The position numbers were made by a program, and so were the translations under genes. Positions 24,413 to 36,195 of a DNA stretch of 64,000 nucleotides are shown one piece after another. Positions within the stretch are counted from its first letter, which is position 1. Each line of letters opens with the position of its first letter. Where the stretch lies: the NCBI GenBank assembly GCA_950295325.1, contig OX485807.1, forward strand, positions 44,792,440 through 44,856,439, given 5' to 3'. This DNA is from Polytrichum commune. Taxonomy: Eukaryota; Streptophyta; Polytrichopsida; Polytrichales; Polytrichaceae. The notes under the pieces are model-generated. The model saw only the letters and a program-made list of their open reading frames with translations. It had not been told where the DNA came from and made no database searches.

Positions 24413-27400
24413 ATGGCATTGTCAGCAAGCGCCGCTGTTGCGAGGGGGGTAGTAGTGGGCTGTAGAAGCAGCAGCACCGGGAACAGCAGCGGCAGCATAT
24501 TGGCGTGTGGTTTACGAGGCGCGAGAGGGATTCAAGTCGGTGTGCAGAGAGATTCATTATCCTGCTTCTTGTCCAGCAATTGGCTGCGGAGTGGCCGCAG
24601 ATTGGAGGCTGTGGTGAGACGGGGCGTCACCATGAATTCCTTGAAAACCCCCAAGGATGCACATCAGCAGGTATGAAGGCTCATCTAATATTTTTGAGTA
24701 GCCTATTTAGATTCCGGTGCAAATGGAATGATTCTTAGGTAATCCAGATAACATTAGAATCATGCCATTTGGGACTTATGCATCCCTAAAATTGAATCTT
24801 GGTAGATGGAAGGAGGCTTACTGTCCAAATTTCATAGACAACAATGAGGTTCTGTCGATTTATGAGAGCTTAATGCCACTTGACTTTGCTCGATGGCATT
24901 CATGCATGTACTCAAGGACTTTGATTCTTGATGAAATCTTATTCTTGAAACTAGAATAGAAAGAGAACGTCCTTACTCTCGCATGCTTGACAATGCTACA
25001 AACTGCCATCGCCCTGAAGATTAGGGTTTCATTTACGAATTCAAATTGTGACCATGACCACTTGAAACTGAATTTCCTGTCATATGGCAACCAAATTCTA
25101 GGAATTTCCTTTCAACTCATAACTCTTCAGTGGAAAGAGTTTAGAGTGGAAAGACAATGATCTGGCCAAGACTGGATTGACAAAAGAGTTTGATAGATCA
25201 GATTTTTTCCTCTGGAGCTGATGTGGTAAATGTCAGATTCACATTGAGTCCTTCAGATGAGGTTACAATAAGCCTTGGGACTTGATGAGTACCCTGGATG
25301 TATTGACAGACATTCTCAATGGATGCTTTGGGCATCCTTTTGTGCAAATTCTCTATTGCTGTGCCACCATGTGCTGATAATTCTTGAATTTGAGGATTTG
25401 AGAACCAAAAGTGTGCGCAATCCACCACTAATGTGAGATGGCCACTGTTTTCTATCACAGGCACAACCGTCGGTACCATTGTTGCGTAGCATTTTGTCAG
25501 CAATGGTGAAGCCATATTTAACGAAGAACCCTACTGCGGTGGCAGCTTTGGACCTGATTCGAAAACACGATGGGGGCCCTCTCTGCTACGACCACTTTGC
25601 ATTTCGCACGTTTGGAGTAAGTCAAGGTCCTTCCTCCCTGATGTATTTTACCATCCATACCAAGACACCATTTTCATCACATGCCAAGCAGGAGTTTAGG
25701 GTTTCGGGTTGAGTTGTTGACATCTTTATGAGCAAATTGCAGGTCAATGGATGTGGGATCGATGCTATGTCCCAAGTATTCCTTGATCTTGGTTACAGGG
25801 TTCGCGACGAGCTTCGGTTTCCCTCCAAGAAGCTGCGTGCTCTGTGGTTCTCCCCACCGGATCATCTGCTTGACATGGAGGGCAGTGAGGCAGACGGGCC
25901 ACTGCCCCGTATCTTCATATCTGAAATCAATGTGCATGAGCTCAGCAGTGAATCACAGGTGGGGGTTTTACAATTTGGCTATTGGATTAAATTGGGAATT
26001 GTCTCATCCAATTACCAAACCACAAAAATTGTGATTTCAAGTTCTGAATCGGAGTTGGTGCAAAAGTTATAGGAGGTCAGAGTAAAGATTCTCTTTCCCT
26101 TTAAGTGACCACATAGGCCCTCCCAATTGTGGTGTTCACTACACTGATTAATATTCGGAGTTACGTAGTGCTATAACTATTTAATGAGAATGTAATAGTT
26201 CACCAAGTAACATCATTCATGTTCTATAATGTCCAACAACCTATTGAACTTTTGTTAGTAAAAATTGAACTCCTAAGTAAGATGTTATTGCACTGCATAA
26301 CTTCGAATAGTAATACGCAGTAATTGGGATAATCAGTGTAGTGACCCTAGAATGGACCTGTCTATATTTTGAGCACAGGAATCCAATCTCATGTCATGTA
26401 TCTTTTTGGTGTCTGATCTTAACTAAAAACCTTGCTATATACCACTCAAATATAGGTGTTCATTTAACAAGGGTGACCATATAAGGCCCACACATCTTAC
26501 AGAGCCCTCGTTGGCTGTGTGGGGACGTTCATTCATTTGGTATTCAGCGAGATGGTTACAGCAGAGGTTAAGAATTGAAAATTCAATTTAGAATGGTCTA
26601 CCACATGAAAAGATTACTTATCTACAGCAAATAGATCAGTTTCCTTGTCATGACTCTCTCTCTCACCTATGTGGAATTATCATTACAGGAAATCATCAAA
26701 AAGTATACGAGTAAGTCGGTCCCACTTGCCAAGTATGCCGCATGTGCGAGTGTGCTGAATTCGCTGACATGGCCAACACCTCAGCTTTCTGATTATCAGG
26801 CACTTGCTAAGTGAGACCCCAGCTCATTCCCTCTGGCAGAAGAAAATTTCAATTAAAGTCAAGAGTAGTTTGTTTATCCATGAAGTGATTGTTTATTCTC
26901 TTGCATGGTGTAGGGAAAGCGAGTATGCGGCTTGGACTCTAGTCAATGGATATGCACTCAACCACACGACTGTGTCAGTGCACCGACTTGGATCACTTGA
27001 CAACATCGAGAAATTGAATGACTTTCTACAAGAGAATGGCATTAAGCTCAATAGTGAGGGGGGCATCCTTAAAGGTCTGGTCTTAACCTTCTAATCTGAA
27101 GCACAATCTGTATTTGGATCTGCGAGACACTGGTAGTAAGGTGTGCGGCCCTACAGTGGGCACTCAAACTTCGCATGCATATCTGACAGTTGAATTGGCT
27201 CAAGAATCACCTCATGTGATTTGCAGTTGTTGATTAAAAAAATTATCATCTCTAGTTGAGATGCAAAAGTTATAAGAGGTCAGAGTGATGCCTCTCTTTA
27301 ACGTTCACATAGGCTCTCTCAATTGTGTTCACTATCAAACCTAGAGTAGTGTCTACATTTTGAACACATAATCCAATCTCATTGTAACATGTGACTTTTT

Positions 27401-28103
27401 GGTGTCTGTTATTAGGTACAAACCTTGCCATAGACCACTCAAATATAGGCGTCCAATCAAGAAGAGTGACCACACAAGGCACACAAGTTATTTCCACAAG
27501 AATTAGTGTCATCAACAGAAATATATCCTTGTAGCTCTGATGTTTGCAACCTCCAAGTTCAGGAGATATTGAACTTGCATCAAACATCGAACTCTAAAAC
27601 AATGAAAGAAACCAATCACCATCCTAAATGAGTCCAAGGGGCACTGGGAGACTATCATTCAGATTCAAAGTTTTACTTTAACCCTCACATTGGCATTGAC
27701 ACCCAATAGCTGGTTCACTTGATTTGTTGAACAGTTAGTCCAGATGGTGGACTGCAGCAAAGCTCATCAGTTGCAGATACAATAACTTTCACATTCTCTG
27801 GAGGTGAAGTGGAGAGGGTGCCTGCATCGTACATTGAGTTTGCGCAACGACTCATCTTACCCATCCACAGTGACCTAAAAGCACATGAGGTACCTACGGT
27901 CTCTTGATTTTGAGGGCAGTGTCCATCAATCTGCTCAATTTGTGCAGAGGTTCTTCTTGTGATTAAATTACTAAGCTGAGATTACTAAGGTGCACAAGCT
28001 GTCCCTGCAGATTCACGAGTGGCACCGTCGAGATGGTTTTGAAGTAGGAAATGCTGATAAAATATTTGAAAGCACATCATCAGAACAGATGGGCGCGCGC
28101 TGA
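24413..28103 (+). CDS. 2-oxoadipate dioxygenase/decarboxylase (DUF1338, FLO7/HglS family), seven exons
   Basis: Fe(II)-dependent enzyme converting 2-oxoadipate to 2-hydroxyglutarate in lysine catabolism; the rice member FLO7 is plastid-located. Exons: 24413-24670, 25461-25616, 25743-25958, 26689-26810, 26914-27074, 27735-27889 and 28011-28103. All introns are GT-AG and the model gives 386 residues, near the family's usual length. Family metal ligands are visible: His131 in DHFAFRTFG (with Arg135), His268 in GYALNHTTVS, and Glu339 in SYIEFAQR. The C-terminus carries the typical EWHRRDGFEVGNADKIFEST. Residues 1-75 are rich in Ala, Ser, Arg and Gly with few acids, as in an organelle transit peptide (inference). 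Two introns carry related repeats. TBCCD1 lies convergent 0.9 kb downstream. Family and exons are firm; location is inferred. Confidence 0.95.
25975..26505 (+). repeat. Composite repeat family D in DUF1338 intron 3, split by a MITE
   Basis: The intron starts with a piece (CATCCAATTA, GAATCGGAGTTG, GCAAAAGTTATAGGAGGTCA) also present at 35650-35880 and 35955-36195. From about 26060 on it parallels 27245-27490 in intron 5, except that 26132-26343 is an extra MITE. After the MITE the match resumes with ATTTTGAGCACA, ATCCAATCTCAT, TTTTTGGTGTCTG and CCACTCAAATATAGG. Confidence 0.8.
26132..26343 (+). mobile_element. Short MITE (family C) inserted at TA inside DUF1338 intron 3
   Basis: About 210 bp with inverted ends: TACACTGATTA on the left and TAATCAGTGTA on the right. 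The corresponding site in the related repeat of intron 5 (near 27335) lacks it. Its interior (ACGTAGTGCTATAACTATTT, GTTAGTAAAAATTGAA) is shared with 49413-49647. It is non-coding. Confidence 0.8.
27245..27490 (+). repeat. Composite repeat family D in DUF1338 intron 5, empty site
   Basis: Shares GATGCAAAAGTTATAAGAGG, CACATAGGC, CTCAATTGTG, GAACACATAATCCAATCTCA, CTTTTTGGTGTCTG and ACCACTCAAATATAGGCGT with intron 3, without the 210-bp MITE. The exon between the two introns (26914-27074) is unaffected. Confidence 0.8.
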
Positions 28104-29027
28104 TGATTTCTAGTGTACAAAAAACACCAAAGTTTCCTGTTCCGTGATAGAATAAAATAGGATCATGATACCTGTCATATCAGGTACATGCATGGTAATA
28201 TCAGATAGTGCATGATAATATCAGGTAGTGCAGGTAATATCAGGTAGTGTAATATCTGTAGTGCATTTTCAGAAGCAAATGATAGTGCAGGCACGTGTAT
28301 GTTATTGTTGAGCAGAATTTCAAGAAAATTTACAACGAAGTTGACTGTTTCGAGAATTGTAGATTTTTTTTAGTTTTCTCACATGGATGCACAAGGATAC
28401 AACCAACTTCAGCAGATGTTTACACAACACAATGGCACCAATGAAATAAATTCTTCAAATCACAGTTATCTGTAGTCCATCTGAACACCAATAATCTAAA
28501 GGACTTGTTTTTGGTCCAAGTGTTGCATGTTATTTTTTGACAATTCTGTTGATACAGACATAACCCAAATGGATCACCCCCCTTCCACACCTTTCTCCAG
28601 ATTTTGCAGAAGCTTTGCAAAACTTGGGAGCAATCTAATCTAGTCCACTAGATTCTTGCGATGTTAGACACAGCTACAATTTCTACCAGACAGACATGAA
28701 AATTGCGGTTCTCCACCTGCACATCGCATCCTCTCATCTTGTGGAAAGCCAATGCATGATTGGCTAACAGACAACAAGCAGATTTCTGCTTAAATAAACG
28801 GGTTTAACTGGTGCTGTTACTGATCCGTGCTCATAAATTTAGCCTAAGCCACACCCCCAAGCAAGTCTGAGTACAGGCGCTACCAGCTGAGAGGATGTAC
28901 CTGATTTTCTCCAGCAAACCTTAAAACACATTGCTGGAGATTAAACATACAGGAGGTAATGCAAGTGGATTCAACTGCAAAAGGTTGATCAAGAAAAGAA
29001 TTCTCAATCCCTTTGCTGTGTACAACT
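28104..29027. other. Convergent intergenic region between DUF1338 and TBCCD1
   Basis: Holds the 3' untranslated regions of both genes. At 28180-28265 a short direct repeat of the type AATATCAGGTAGTG occurs about four times. I see nothing else definite. Confidence 0.6.
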
Positions 29028-32000
29028 TCACTCTATGGCCTTTACTTCCTGATCCAATGTATGAAGGTCATACATTTGGCGGATGTTACCAGATGCTGCA
29101 CAGGAAACAGGCCCACAATCAGTACCAATTGCTTGACTGCTGAGAAAACCAAATAAGAAGCAATAAAGGATTAGTGGATGTACCAAGAAGCCAATCCCGA
29201 AAATGCGCATGAATAGTTTGAGTAAGTTCTCGTTTCTTGCCATCCTCTAGATTGGCATTCTTCAAGTTCAGCCTCAAGTTTTCGGCTGCCTTGCTCTGCC
29301 CACAACAAACAGAAGATATAATGACCAGTGACTTGAGAATGAAGGGCCGAACAGATAAGTAGACTGGTTCTGAAGACAAGATGCGATCTTCAATGTAATG
29401 TAGAACAGTGGACTGAAGGTGAAGTATAGTACAACTGCCTCACCCTGTGTTGTTGTGCCAGAAGATATGGTTTGGGTAATAGAAAAGGATTTGCACGAGT
29501 CAGAAGTTGCTGCTCAGAATCAGCCTCAGTCCATCTTGGAACCTGTAATGTCAAATGGAACAATGTTGGTTTGAGAATCTCAAAATAAATTAGTCCACAA
29601 TGTACCAGACACTTAAAAAAAAATACTAAACATGAACTCAAGTGTGCACAGATGTCCCTCTTGAGCCCCCAATTTATGGCAAGTTCAATGAGAACATCCC
29701 CACCTTCACCAATTGGGGGCTTCAGTTCCACTTTAACATTAATTTGTGGGAAACTCATGATGAGAACTCATCAATCACTTGAAGAATAACTCTAATATGT
29801 GTACACATCCTTGACCTCTATCCAACTTAGTCTTCATAAGCACTACACTGATATGTGCAATTAGCTTGCCCCACGCTACTTTATCGACATTCCACACTAC
29901 GAATATATGTTACCGCAGTAAAAATATGCATGAATTGCTCTACTTTGATTGCCATACATATAGATAAACAATGGTATAAGTTTTTGTGATCTTATTTTGA
30001 CCTAAGGTAACTTGCCTGGGTAAAGGGGCTACCTATTCATGAATGCAACCTAATTGCACATATCAGTGCAGACAAACCTGCTGAAAATGCGCAGCAATTT
30101 CTAATCTCCTTCTGATGTATACATACCGTAAATATCATGAATTTCTCTGGTGGAAGATGAAGTGCACCCTCAACTTGGGTATCTGCAGCACCAGGAGGGT
30201 GGATGATAGTATCCTGAAGGTCTACTGTTCCCAATGTTAATATCCGGTCCCATCTATTGAGTGTGGCATCGACCCCCACCTGTGCCAAGTGAGCTTCCAA
30301 TTTTGGATAATAGGTATTGTAAGGAGCGACCTGCTCTAGACAACAACAGAGGCCTCCGTCAGTTAAATGATGACACGATGAGATACCTCCCAAACTGTCC
30401 ATGGGGGCGTTTATGGGCATGTACCTGCAGGTTGTGATTATCACCAGTAAATAGTGGCCGTTGGTTGACTCCCAGATAAAAGTGGCACTCTCGGCAGTTT
30501 GCAATGCATATTCGTGCAGTTGGCACAATGAGTTGTACCCTCTCACAATGCTCCACTCTTACTGCCTGCATGTCAACACTGTCTGGTCAAGACAAGCTAC
30601 AAAAGAATGATGCAAATTGCTCATTGCTTATCCCTCTTGTTTTTCAGAAGGTAAAGACAACATTATACTAAGACATTGGCAATTTTGTTACAGATGATAG
30701 CCCTTGCGCTAGGGTTGAGGAATGAACATATTACAAATCAAATCCTATCCAAAGTTTGCCCCACACAAAACATTGGAGCCCATAACTTGAAATGATGACT
30801 TATTGCTAATAACTCTCCTTAAAAATCTAACTTCCAACAGAGAAGCTGGAAGTATACAGAACGCACCTTTCCAACAGCCCCTAGTACAATGATAGAGTCC
30901 GAGCATCCAACAACAGAAACATATTTCAGCGGTGCAAGTACATACACCACTGAATCATGGCAGTGTAACACCTGGAACCAGTAATTCAAACACAAGTTAA
31001 CACTGGCACCATCAACACCTGATGTTCACAGATAAATGGCAAAAACTACAATATCAGATGTAGAAACCCACAGTAGGCAGATTTTGGCCATTGATCACAA
31101 GAGAAAATGCTAGTACTTCCACACCCATTGTATTAGGAATGACATAACACACCACAACCTAGATGCAACATAAATAGATAATAATAATAAGAGTCTGTAC
31201 CTTCACAGAATCACCCTTGATGTCCTTCTCTCCTCTCATGACAGATGCATGCATTACCCCATCTACAAATATCAATCCATCAGGGCGCCAGGCCTTTGAT
31301 AAGCGCAGTAACCCATTTGGAACTATAATTGTCTGGGCACTGGAAGGTGTCACATTAATTGGGCTAGTTGTTGCATCAGTCATTGTAACATCTACTGGTT
31401 CTGATGCCATGCTCTCCATAGGCCCATTCTCTGAAATATCTCGAACAACTGGCTTTTCATCCTTGACCAATGGAGTCTCCCGTAAATTTTCTGATGCTGC
31501 ACACATGTGTTGCTGTACCCACTCCAGCACTTGTGCTACAGGCACAGGAGCAGCTGGCATATCTGGGTCTGAGTTGGCAAAAAAAGGAGCTGCCTCGCTC
31601 AAGGGGACTTGTTCCAAACCAGCATTTTTGGCTTTGAGAAGGAGCCCTAGGTGTTCAAACTGCTCTGCTGTTATAACCTGGATCACACATCCACATCATT
31701 ACTCTGTTGAATGACTTTATAGTATGTTATTATAAATAGAAATTAGACGAAGTAACAATCTACGTTTTAGACCTTAATTTGAAGATATGAAGAGAGATTA
31801 TCTAGACAGAAGAGATTTCACAGATCACATCAAAACAATTACAGGAATCTGCTGTAATAAGGTGACATTCACGCTGGCCATAGAGGGCAGCATGGTACAA
31901 GGTAAGGGATAGTTTTAATAGAAGAGCATCTAGACAGAAGAGATTTCACAGATCGCATCAAAACAATTACAGGAATCTGCTGTAATAAGGTGACATTCAC

Positions 32001-33388
32001 GCTGGCCATAGAGGGCAGCATGGTACAAGGTAAGGGATAGTTTATAATAGAAGAGCTCACCTTTGCACTGTTCTCTCCCTCTTCTGTTGTTTCTGCCAAG
32101 AGACTTAATAAAGATGGCATATGTTTTTGCATATATGTCAACTGATTGACTTCCTCTTCAGCTTGCCCAGGCATTGATCTCCGAGTAACTGCAGGTGATC
32201 TGACCTGCAAATAACTGAAAACTTGAGATCATTTACGCCAAGTTACAAAAAAGAAAGAAATAAAGAAATAACTCAGGCTGACAGCTAACAAGTGGGAAAT
32301 GCACATGCAGAAGTGTAAATGCACATATTGTCAGGTCGGTTCAAATTCTCTTTGAACCAATGCCCTAATTATGAAAACACTAGGGAATAGATGCATGTAT
32401 GAAGATCTAATGCCTGTTCAACATATATTGGAGGTACATGCATGTGCAAATCGAAGAGTGCAAGTTAGACTCAGACTTCGACATACAAATGGACACCAAG
32501 TATGGTCTTGCAAATGAGACCAGAATATGCCTATATCATGCATGCCATGGACACCATAACTCCCTGTGCATTTCCTAAATGAATACTTGACAGGAAGCTT
32601 GATGGAAGAATATGCTCATGATAGAGGTAATAAGATGACACCACAGTCCAGTTGTAGGCACAATTCCAAAACAACTAAGCAAGCTTAAGAGGTCACTGTC
32701 TGCTTTGAGTATAATTCACAGAGAAGGTGCTTCAGCTTGTAATTAATATCTCCATGTTTTCCAATCTTGCTTAAAAAACCAGCTCATGTTAAGCTACAGA
32801 AGTTCATTCCCAAAATTAAGAAAACTTGGAAGGGCAAGTGCAAACCTGCAATGGAGAAGGGGATGGAAGGAATCCATCAATTGCAGAAGTTGAAGGCCAC
32901 ACATCTGCCACTGCAGTAGCATCTCGATGTGGACGTGAAGGAACTCTTCGATATGTTTGAATGTACAAGAATAGTAATAAGTCATTAACATCAGCACCTA
33001 CAGAATCAATTTCGGTCACTGGAGTGCTAGCAAGACTATCCACTGCTTGCCCATCCTCACAAAGGACAGAAGCCAATGTGTCAAGGACCAGGTGGGCATG
33101 CGCCTCAGTAAGCTCCAACGCTGCAGCTATCCCTGCAGTATTCACTCGATTTTGACCCCCTCCAGAGGAAGTGGTGCCTGAGGTATTAGGTTTGATTGAC
33201 CATGTGGAAATGGGAGGAGCCTGCTCCAGTAATTTGACTCGGAGAATTTTTAGGCCAGTCAGAACATCATTGGGAATGAGGCTAGAGATTGGCAGATGGC
33301 CATATTCAAATGGCTCGCGTCTCACATGAAGCCATGGTGGCTCCCGTGCTGCTTCTATGTTCTTGCTTGATGCTGTTCCACCATTCAT
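29028..33388 (-). CDS. TBCCD1: TBCC domain-containing protein 1 (TBCCD1), nine exons
   Basis: Relative of tubulin cofactor C; family members act at centrosomes or basal bodies in animals and Chlamydomonas, and the role in plants is less clear. Exons on the minus strand: 33388-32846, 32204-32061, 31677-31201, 30971-30867, 30565-30425, 30330-30127, 29542-29444, 29295-29184 and 29095-29028 (TGA). The first seven junctions are phase 0. The product is 630 residues; the Arabidopsis protein is about 570. Seen in order: PFEYGHLPISSLIPNDV, a helical region with HLVLDTLASVL and LLLFLYIQTYRRVPSRPHRD (1-181), PLSEAAPFFANSDPDMPA, a linker, then the beta-helical TBCC domain (about 389-480) with CHDSVVYVLAPLKYV, VRVEHCERV, ARICIANCRECHFYLGVNQR and APYNTYY, and a tail ending SGNIRQMYDLHT. 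The start is the first ATG after an in-frame stop. Very secure. Confidence 0.96.
31801..32056 (-). repeat. Near-perfect 128-bp tandem duplication in TBCCD1 intron 2
   Basis: Copies start at 31801 and 31929 with the same TCTAGACAGAAGAGATTTCA and run on through TAAGGTGACATTCACGCTGG and GTACAAGGTAAGGGATAGTT. I count one substitution and a one- or two-base indel between copies. The right copy abuts the 5' splice site after exon 32204-32061, but the donor itself is not duplicated. The high identity suggests a recent event. Confidence 0.95.
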
Positions 33389-35400
33389 CTTTCTTGGTTT
33401 CAACTGCAGGCGCTTCTTTCACTCCTACACGTGGAAGGGCAACAATTATTGAACCTGTGCACAATCACAATCCTGCCAGCACATTCCATCACTTGCATCA
33501 TCTATAAGCCCAAATCTAATCTTGTCAAGGAATAACGAACCCCAAGACTTAGAGGGCAATGTGCAATGGCACAGTGGCAAGAGTATGAAATGATGGCGCC
33601 TCACTTATGCAGAAGACCCTAATACTATTTCTTCAGGAAAAACCATGACATTGCCCAATCAATGTATGAAACACCATTCCAGATGTTGAGGAATGCACCC
33701 ATGTATAGTGAATGCATGGTATCAATAAACAATATTAATTATGGTATCAAAATTGTGATACTAGTCAGATGTTGATACTTGGTGGGTATTGCAAGATGAG
33801 AGAATCTTTGTGAACCCAAACCGTTAATTGGGTCAATGCATCCCAATATCATATAGCTACTAGAGCAACTGTACTTAAATATGGATCTTTTTGGATAGTA
33901 CATAAACCTGAATGGTATCAAAACAAAAATATCCTCAAATACCCATAACCTAAATACAACATATGCAGTCCAAGGAACTACACGGGTAGGAGAAGCCCCA
34001 GTAGCACCCCTTCTCAAGAAAGGCCTATATACAAGTGACCTAACTTTGGGTAGAAGACAGTCACATAAAGGCATTCACATTGAGGTTTGAGCATGTCTCA
34101 AGTTCACTTTCCGTCATTGTAAGAGTGAGGATTAAGGTTCATCGGCAACTACACCCACTGATCCCATTCCATATCTGGAGTATCCAAATACGGAACATTT
34201 AGATACAGGACTAGGGAACAAATGCAGCTTCGTAATCGGTTATAGTCACACCTTGGTCCGTAGGTCTTATCATGGACTTCGTCAAAGCTGTAAATTGTGA
34301 CAGTAGACACAGCTTAAAGCACAATGCCATGATATCTAAGGTACAGACAAGAACAGTTTGAGACCGTGCATCCTCAGAGACCCGTTATCCGACACTTGCT
34401 TGATTCAAAATACAGAGATCCTCTAGGTTCACGTCTCTCATCTCCACATCGTTATGCAGCCCCTCATCTTCTATCTACAGCCTAACCCTAAAACAAGCGG
34501 TTACACTGAAGCCAATCTTCCCATGTCACACGTCTCAAGTACACTTCGGTCATTGCAAGAGTGAGGATTGGAAGTTCCTGAGTGCCTACACGCACTGGTC
34601 CCATTCCATATCTATGGCATCCCAAAATATGCGAATTCAGGTACTCCACACCATAGCCCTGGCTCAAATGTTGTACAAAATGGTCCGTGGGTCTTATTAT
34701 GGACTTTGTCAAAGCTTTGAGCTGTGACAGTAGATACAGCTTAAGCACAATGTCATGAGGTTAAAGCTACAGACAAACACATTTTTCCCCATGCATCCTC
34801 AGAGACAGGTCATCCAACACTTACTTGATTCAAAACAGAGATCCTCCGGGTTCGCTGTCTCTCAGCTGCAAATAGCAATGCAGCCCCTGATCTTCTACAA
34901 CCTAACCTCAAAAGAAGCAGTTACACTGAACCCAATCCCCCACCCCCCCGCCCCCCTCCCATGCAGCAAACCCACCAGAGCCCCCATCCATCAAGCCCAC
35001 GCGATCCATCCCTCCTTCCCCATACCAAACCCTAAGCTCGCATTCCCCGTCCACTGCCTCCGATCACTCCAAAAACACCGCTCCCATCCACTTAGTTCCA
35101 TCCTGGCAGGCCACAGAAGCCCCAACCAACCACTCCCGCATTCTCCCCAGCTCCGCCCCAAACACACAATTCTCAGGACCCTTCACAAACCCTAGCCCCT
35201 GGCCCTGTTCCCATCCGCAAGCTCAGAAACCTGATACTCTCCAACCACTGCAATACATTACCCCTGCATTCCAACTAATCGTCGCCCTCATTCACATGAA
35301 AAAATCCTTCAATCGTTACGCCCCTTTGCTCCACACCGTGATTGCAATTCGGAAACCCTAACCCCTGTTTTCTCCTTCCAAAGGCCCACCTCGAGGTTTG
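33389..35400. promoter_or_regulatory. TBCCD1 upstream region with AAACCCTA (telo-box-like) motifs
   Basis: The probable leader and promoter of TBCCD1. Plant telo-box-like AAACCCTA words occur near 35028, 35189 and 35350 on the plus strand, in a C-rich tract (34940-35210) that is G-rich on the transcribed side. An AG acceptor just before 33403 (CTGCAG) leaves room for an upstream non-coding exon. The start site is not determined. Confidence 0.4.
34095..34938. repeat. Direct duplication of about 420 bp upstream of TBCCD1 (34095-34518 and 34532-34938)
   Basis: Both copies read GTCTCAAGT, GTCATTG, AAGAGTGAGGATT, CCCATTCCATATCT, GTCCGT(A/G)GGTCTTAT, TGACAGTAGA, GCATCCTCAGAGAC, CAGAGATCCTC and GGTTACACTGAA (AGTTACACTGAA in copy 2). 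They have diverged by scattered substitutions. They lie between the TBCCD1 start codon and the motif-rich tract at 35.0-35.4 kb. Confidence 0.9.
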
Positions 35401-35649
35401 CGTCCACGGCTGGAATTTATTATTTTAGGAAACACAACAATGTTTTGTGCCAACTTCCAAGCCGTGATGGCGAGGGTAGTGGAATCGCGAAGCTATTTGA
35501 GGTGGGGAAGATGCATTTGTTCGAGGGAGACGAGGTCGCTGTATCGAAGTTCAAACGTCGACGTTGGGATGCGTTTCTTCGGGGAGGGAGACGGGCGAGC
35601 ATTCGGAGAAGACAAAGAAAGAAGACAAAGAATATGGTCTTGGGATGCT

Positions 35650-36195
35650 CACACTCAACCCTTGGGATTGGTGGAAGCCATGTTTGGGGTAATTGGTCCT
35701 ATTGTGGGCACTTCCAACTCCATTGACAATTTTGACCGTTGGATCGACTTGGGAGTTGTATCATCCAATTAGCAATTGCGAATGATGCATGTTGTTGTTT
35801 TCATGTTTCAAAATCGGAGTTGAGATGCAAAAGTTATAGGATGTCAAAAGTAAAGATTCCCTCCGAGTTATGGTATCAATTGAAACTTGGGGATGAGAAG
35901 GGGGAGTGTTTGGAGAAAAGAAAGAAAGAAAGAAAGAAAGAAGGGCTTTGGTGCACTCAATCCTTGGGATTGGTGGAAGCTATGTTAGAGGTCATGTGGG
36001 AACCTACTCCAAAGGTACATGGTCCTATTGTGGACCTTTCCAACTCCATGGACAATTCTGATCATTGGATCAACTTAATATTGTTTCCTCCTAATAGAGA
36101 TTGCAAATCACGCATGTTGTCGTTTTCAAGCTTCAAAATCGGACTTCGTATGCAAAAGTTAAAGGAGGTCAAAGTAAGGATTCCCTCCCAATCAT
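35650..36195 (+). repeat. Two tandem-like copies of repeat family D (35650-35880, 35955-36195)
   Basis: Each copy has TTGGGATTGGTGGAAGC, GGTCCTATTGTGG, CCAACTCCAT, GACAATT and GATGCAAAAGTTATAGGA (or a variant), then AAGATTCCCTCC. A related inverted copy lies at 38260-38450 and the 3' part recurs in DUF1338 introns 3 and 5. Nature unknown. Confidence 0.85.

Noticed and set aside
25198-25515. Minus-strand open frame of 105 codons overlapping DUF1338 intron 1 and exon 2
   Set aside because: Exon 2 on the plus strand is well supported by homology; the minus frame is a shadow.
31217-31714. Open frame of 165 codons on the plus strand
   Set aside because: It lies antisense to TBCCD1 exon 31677-31201, which matches the family strongly; the plus frame is a shadow.
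34755-35195. Pro/His-rich open frame of 146 codons (+)
   Set aside because: It falls in the C-rich upstream region of TBCCD1 and in a duplicated non-coding stretch; the composition explains the lack of stops.
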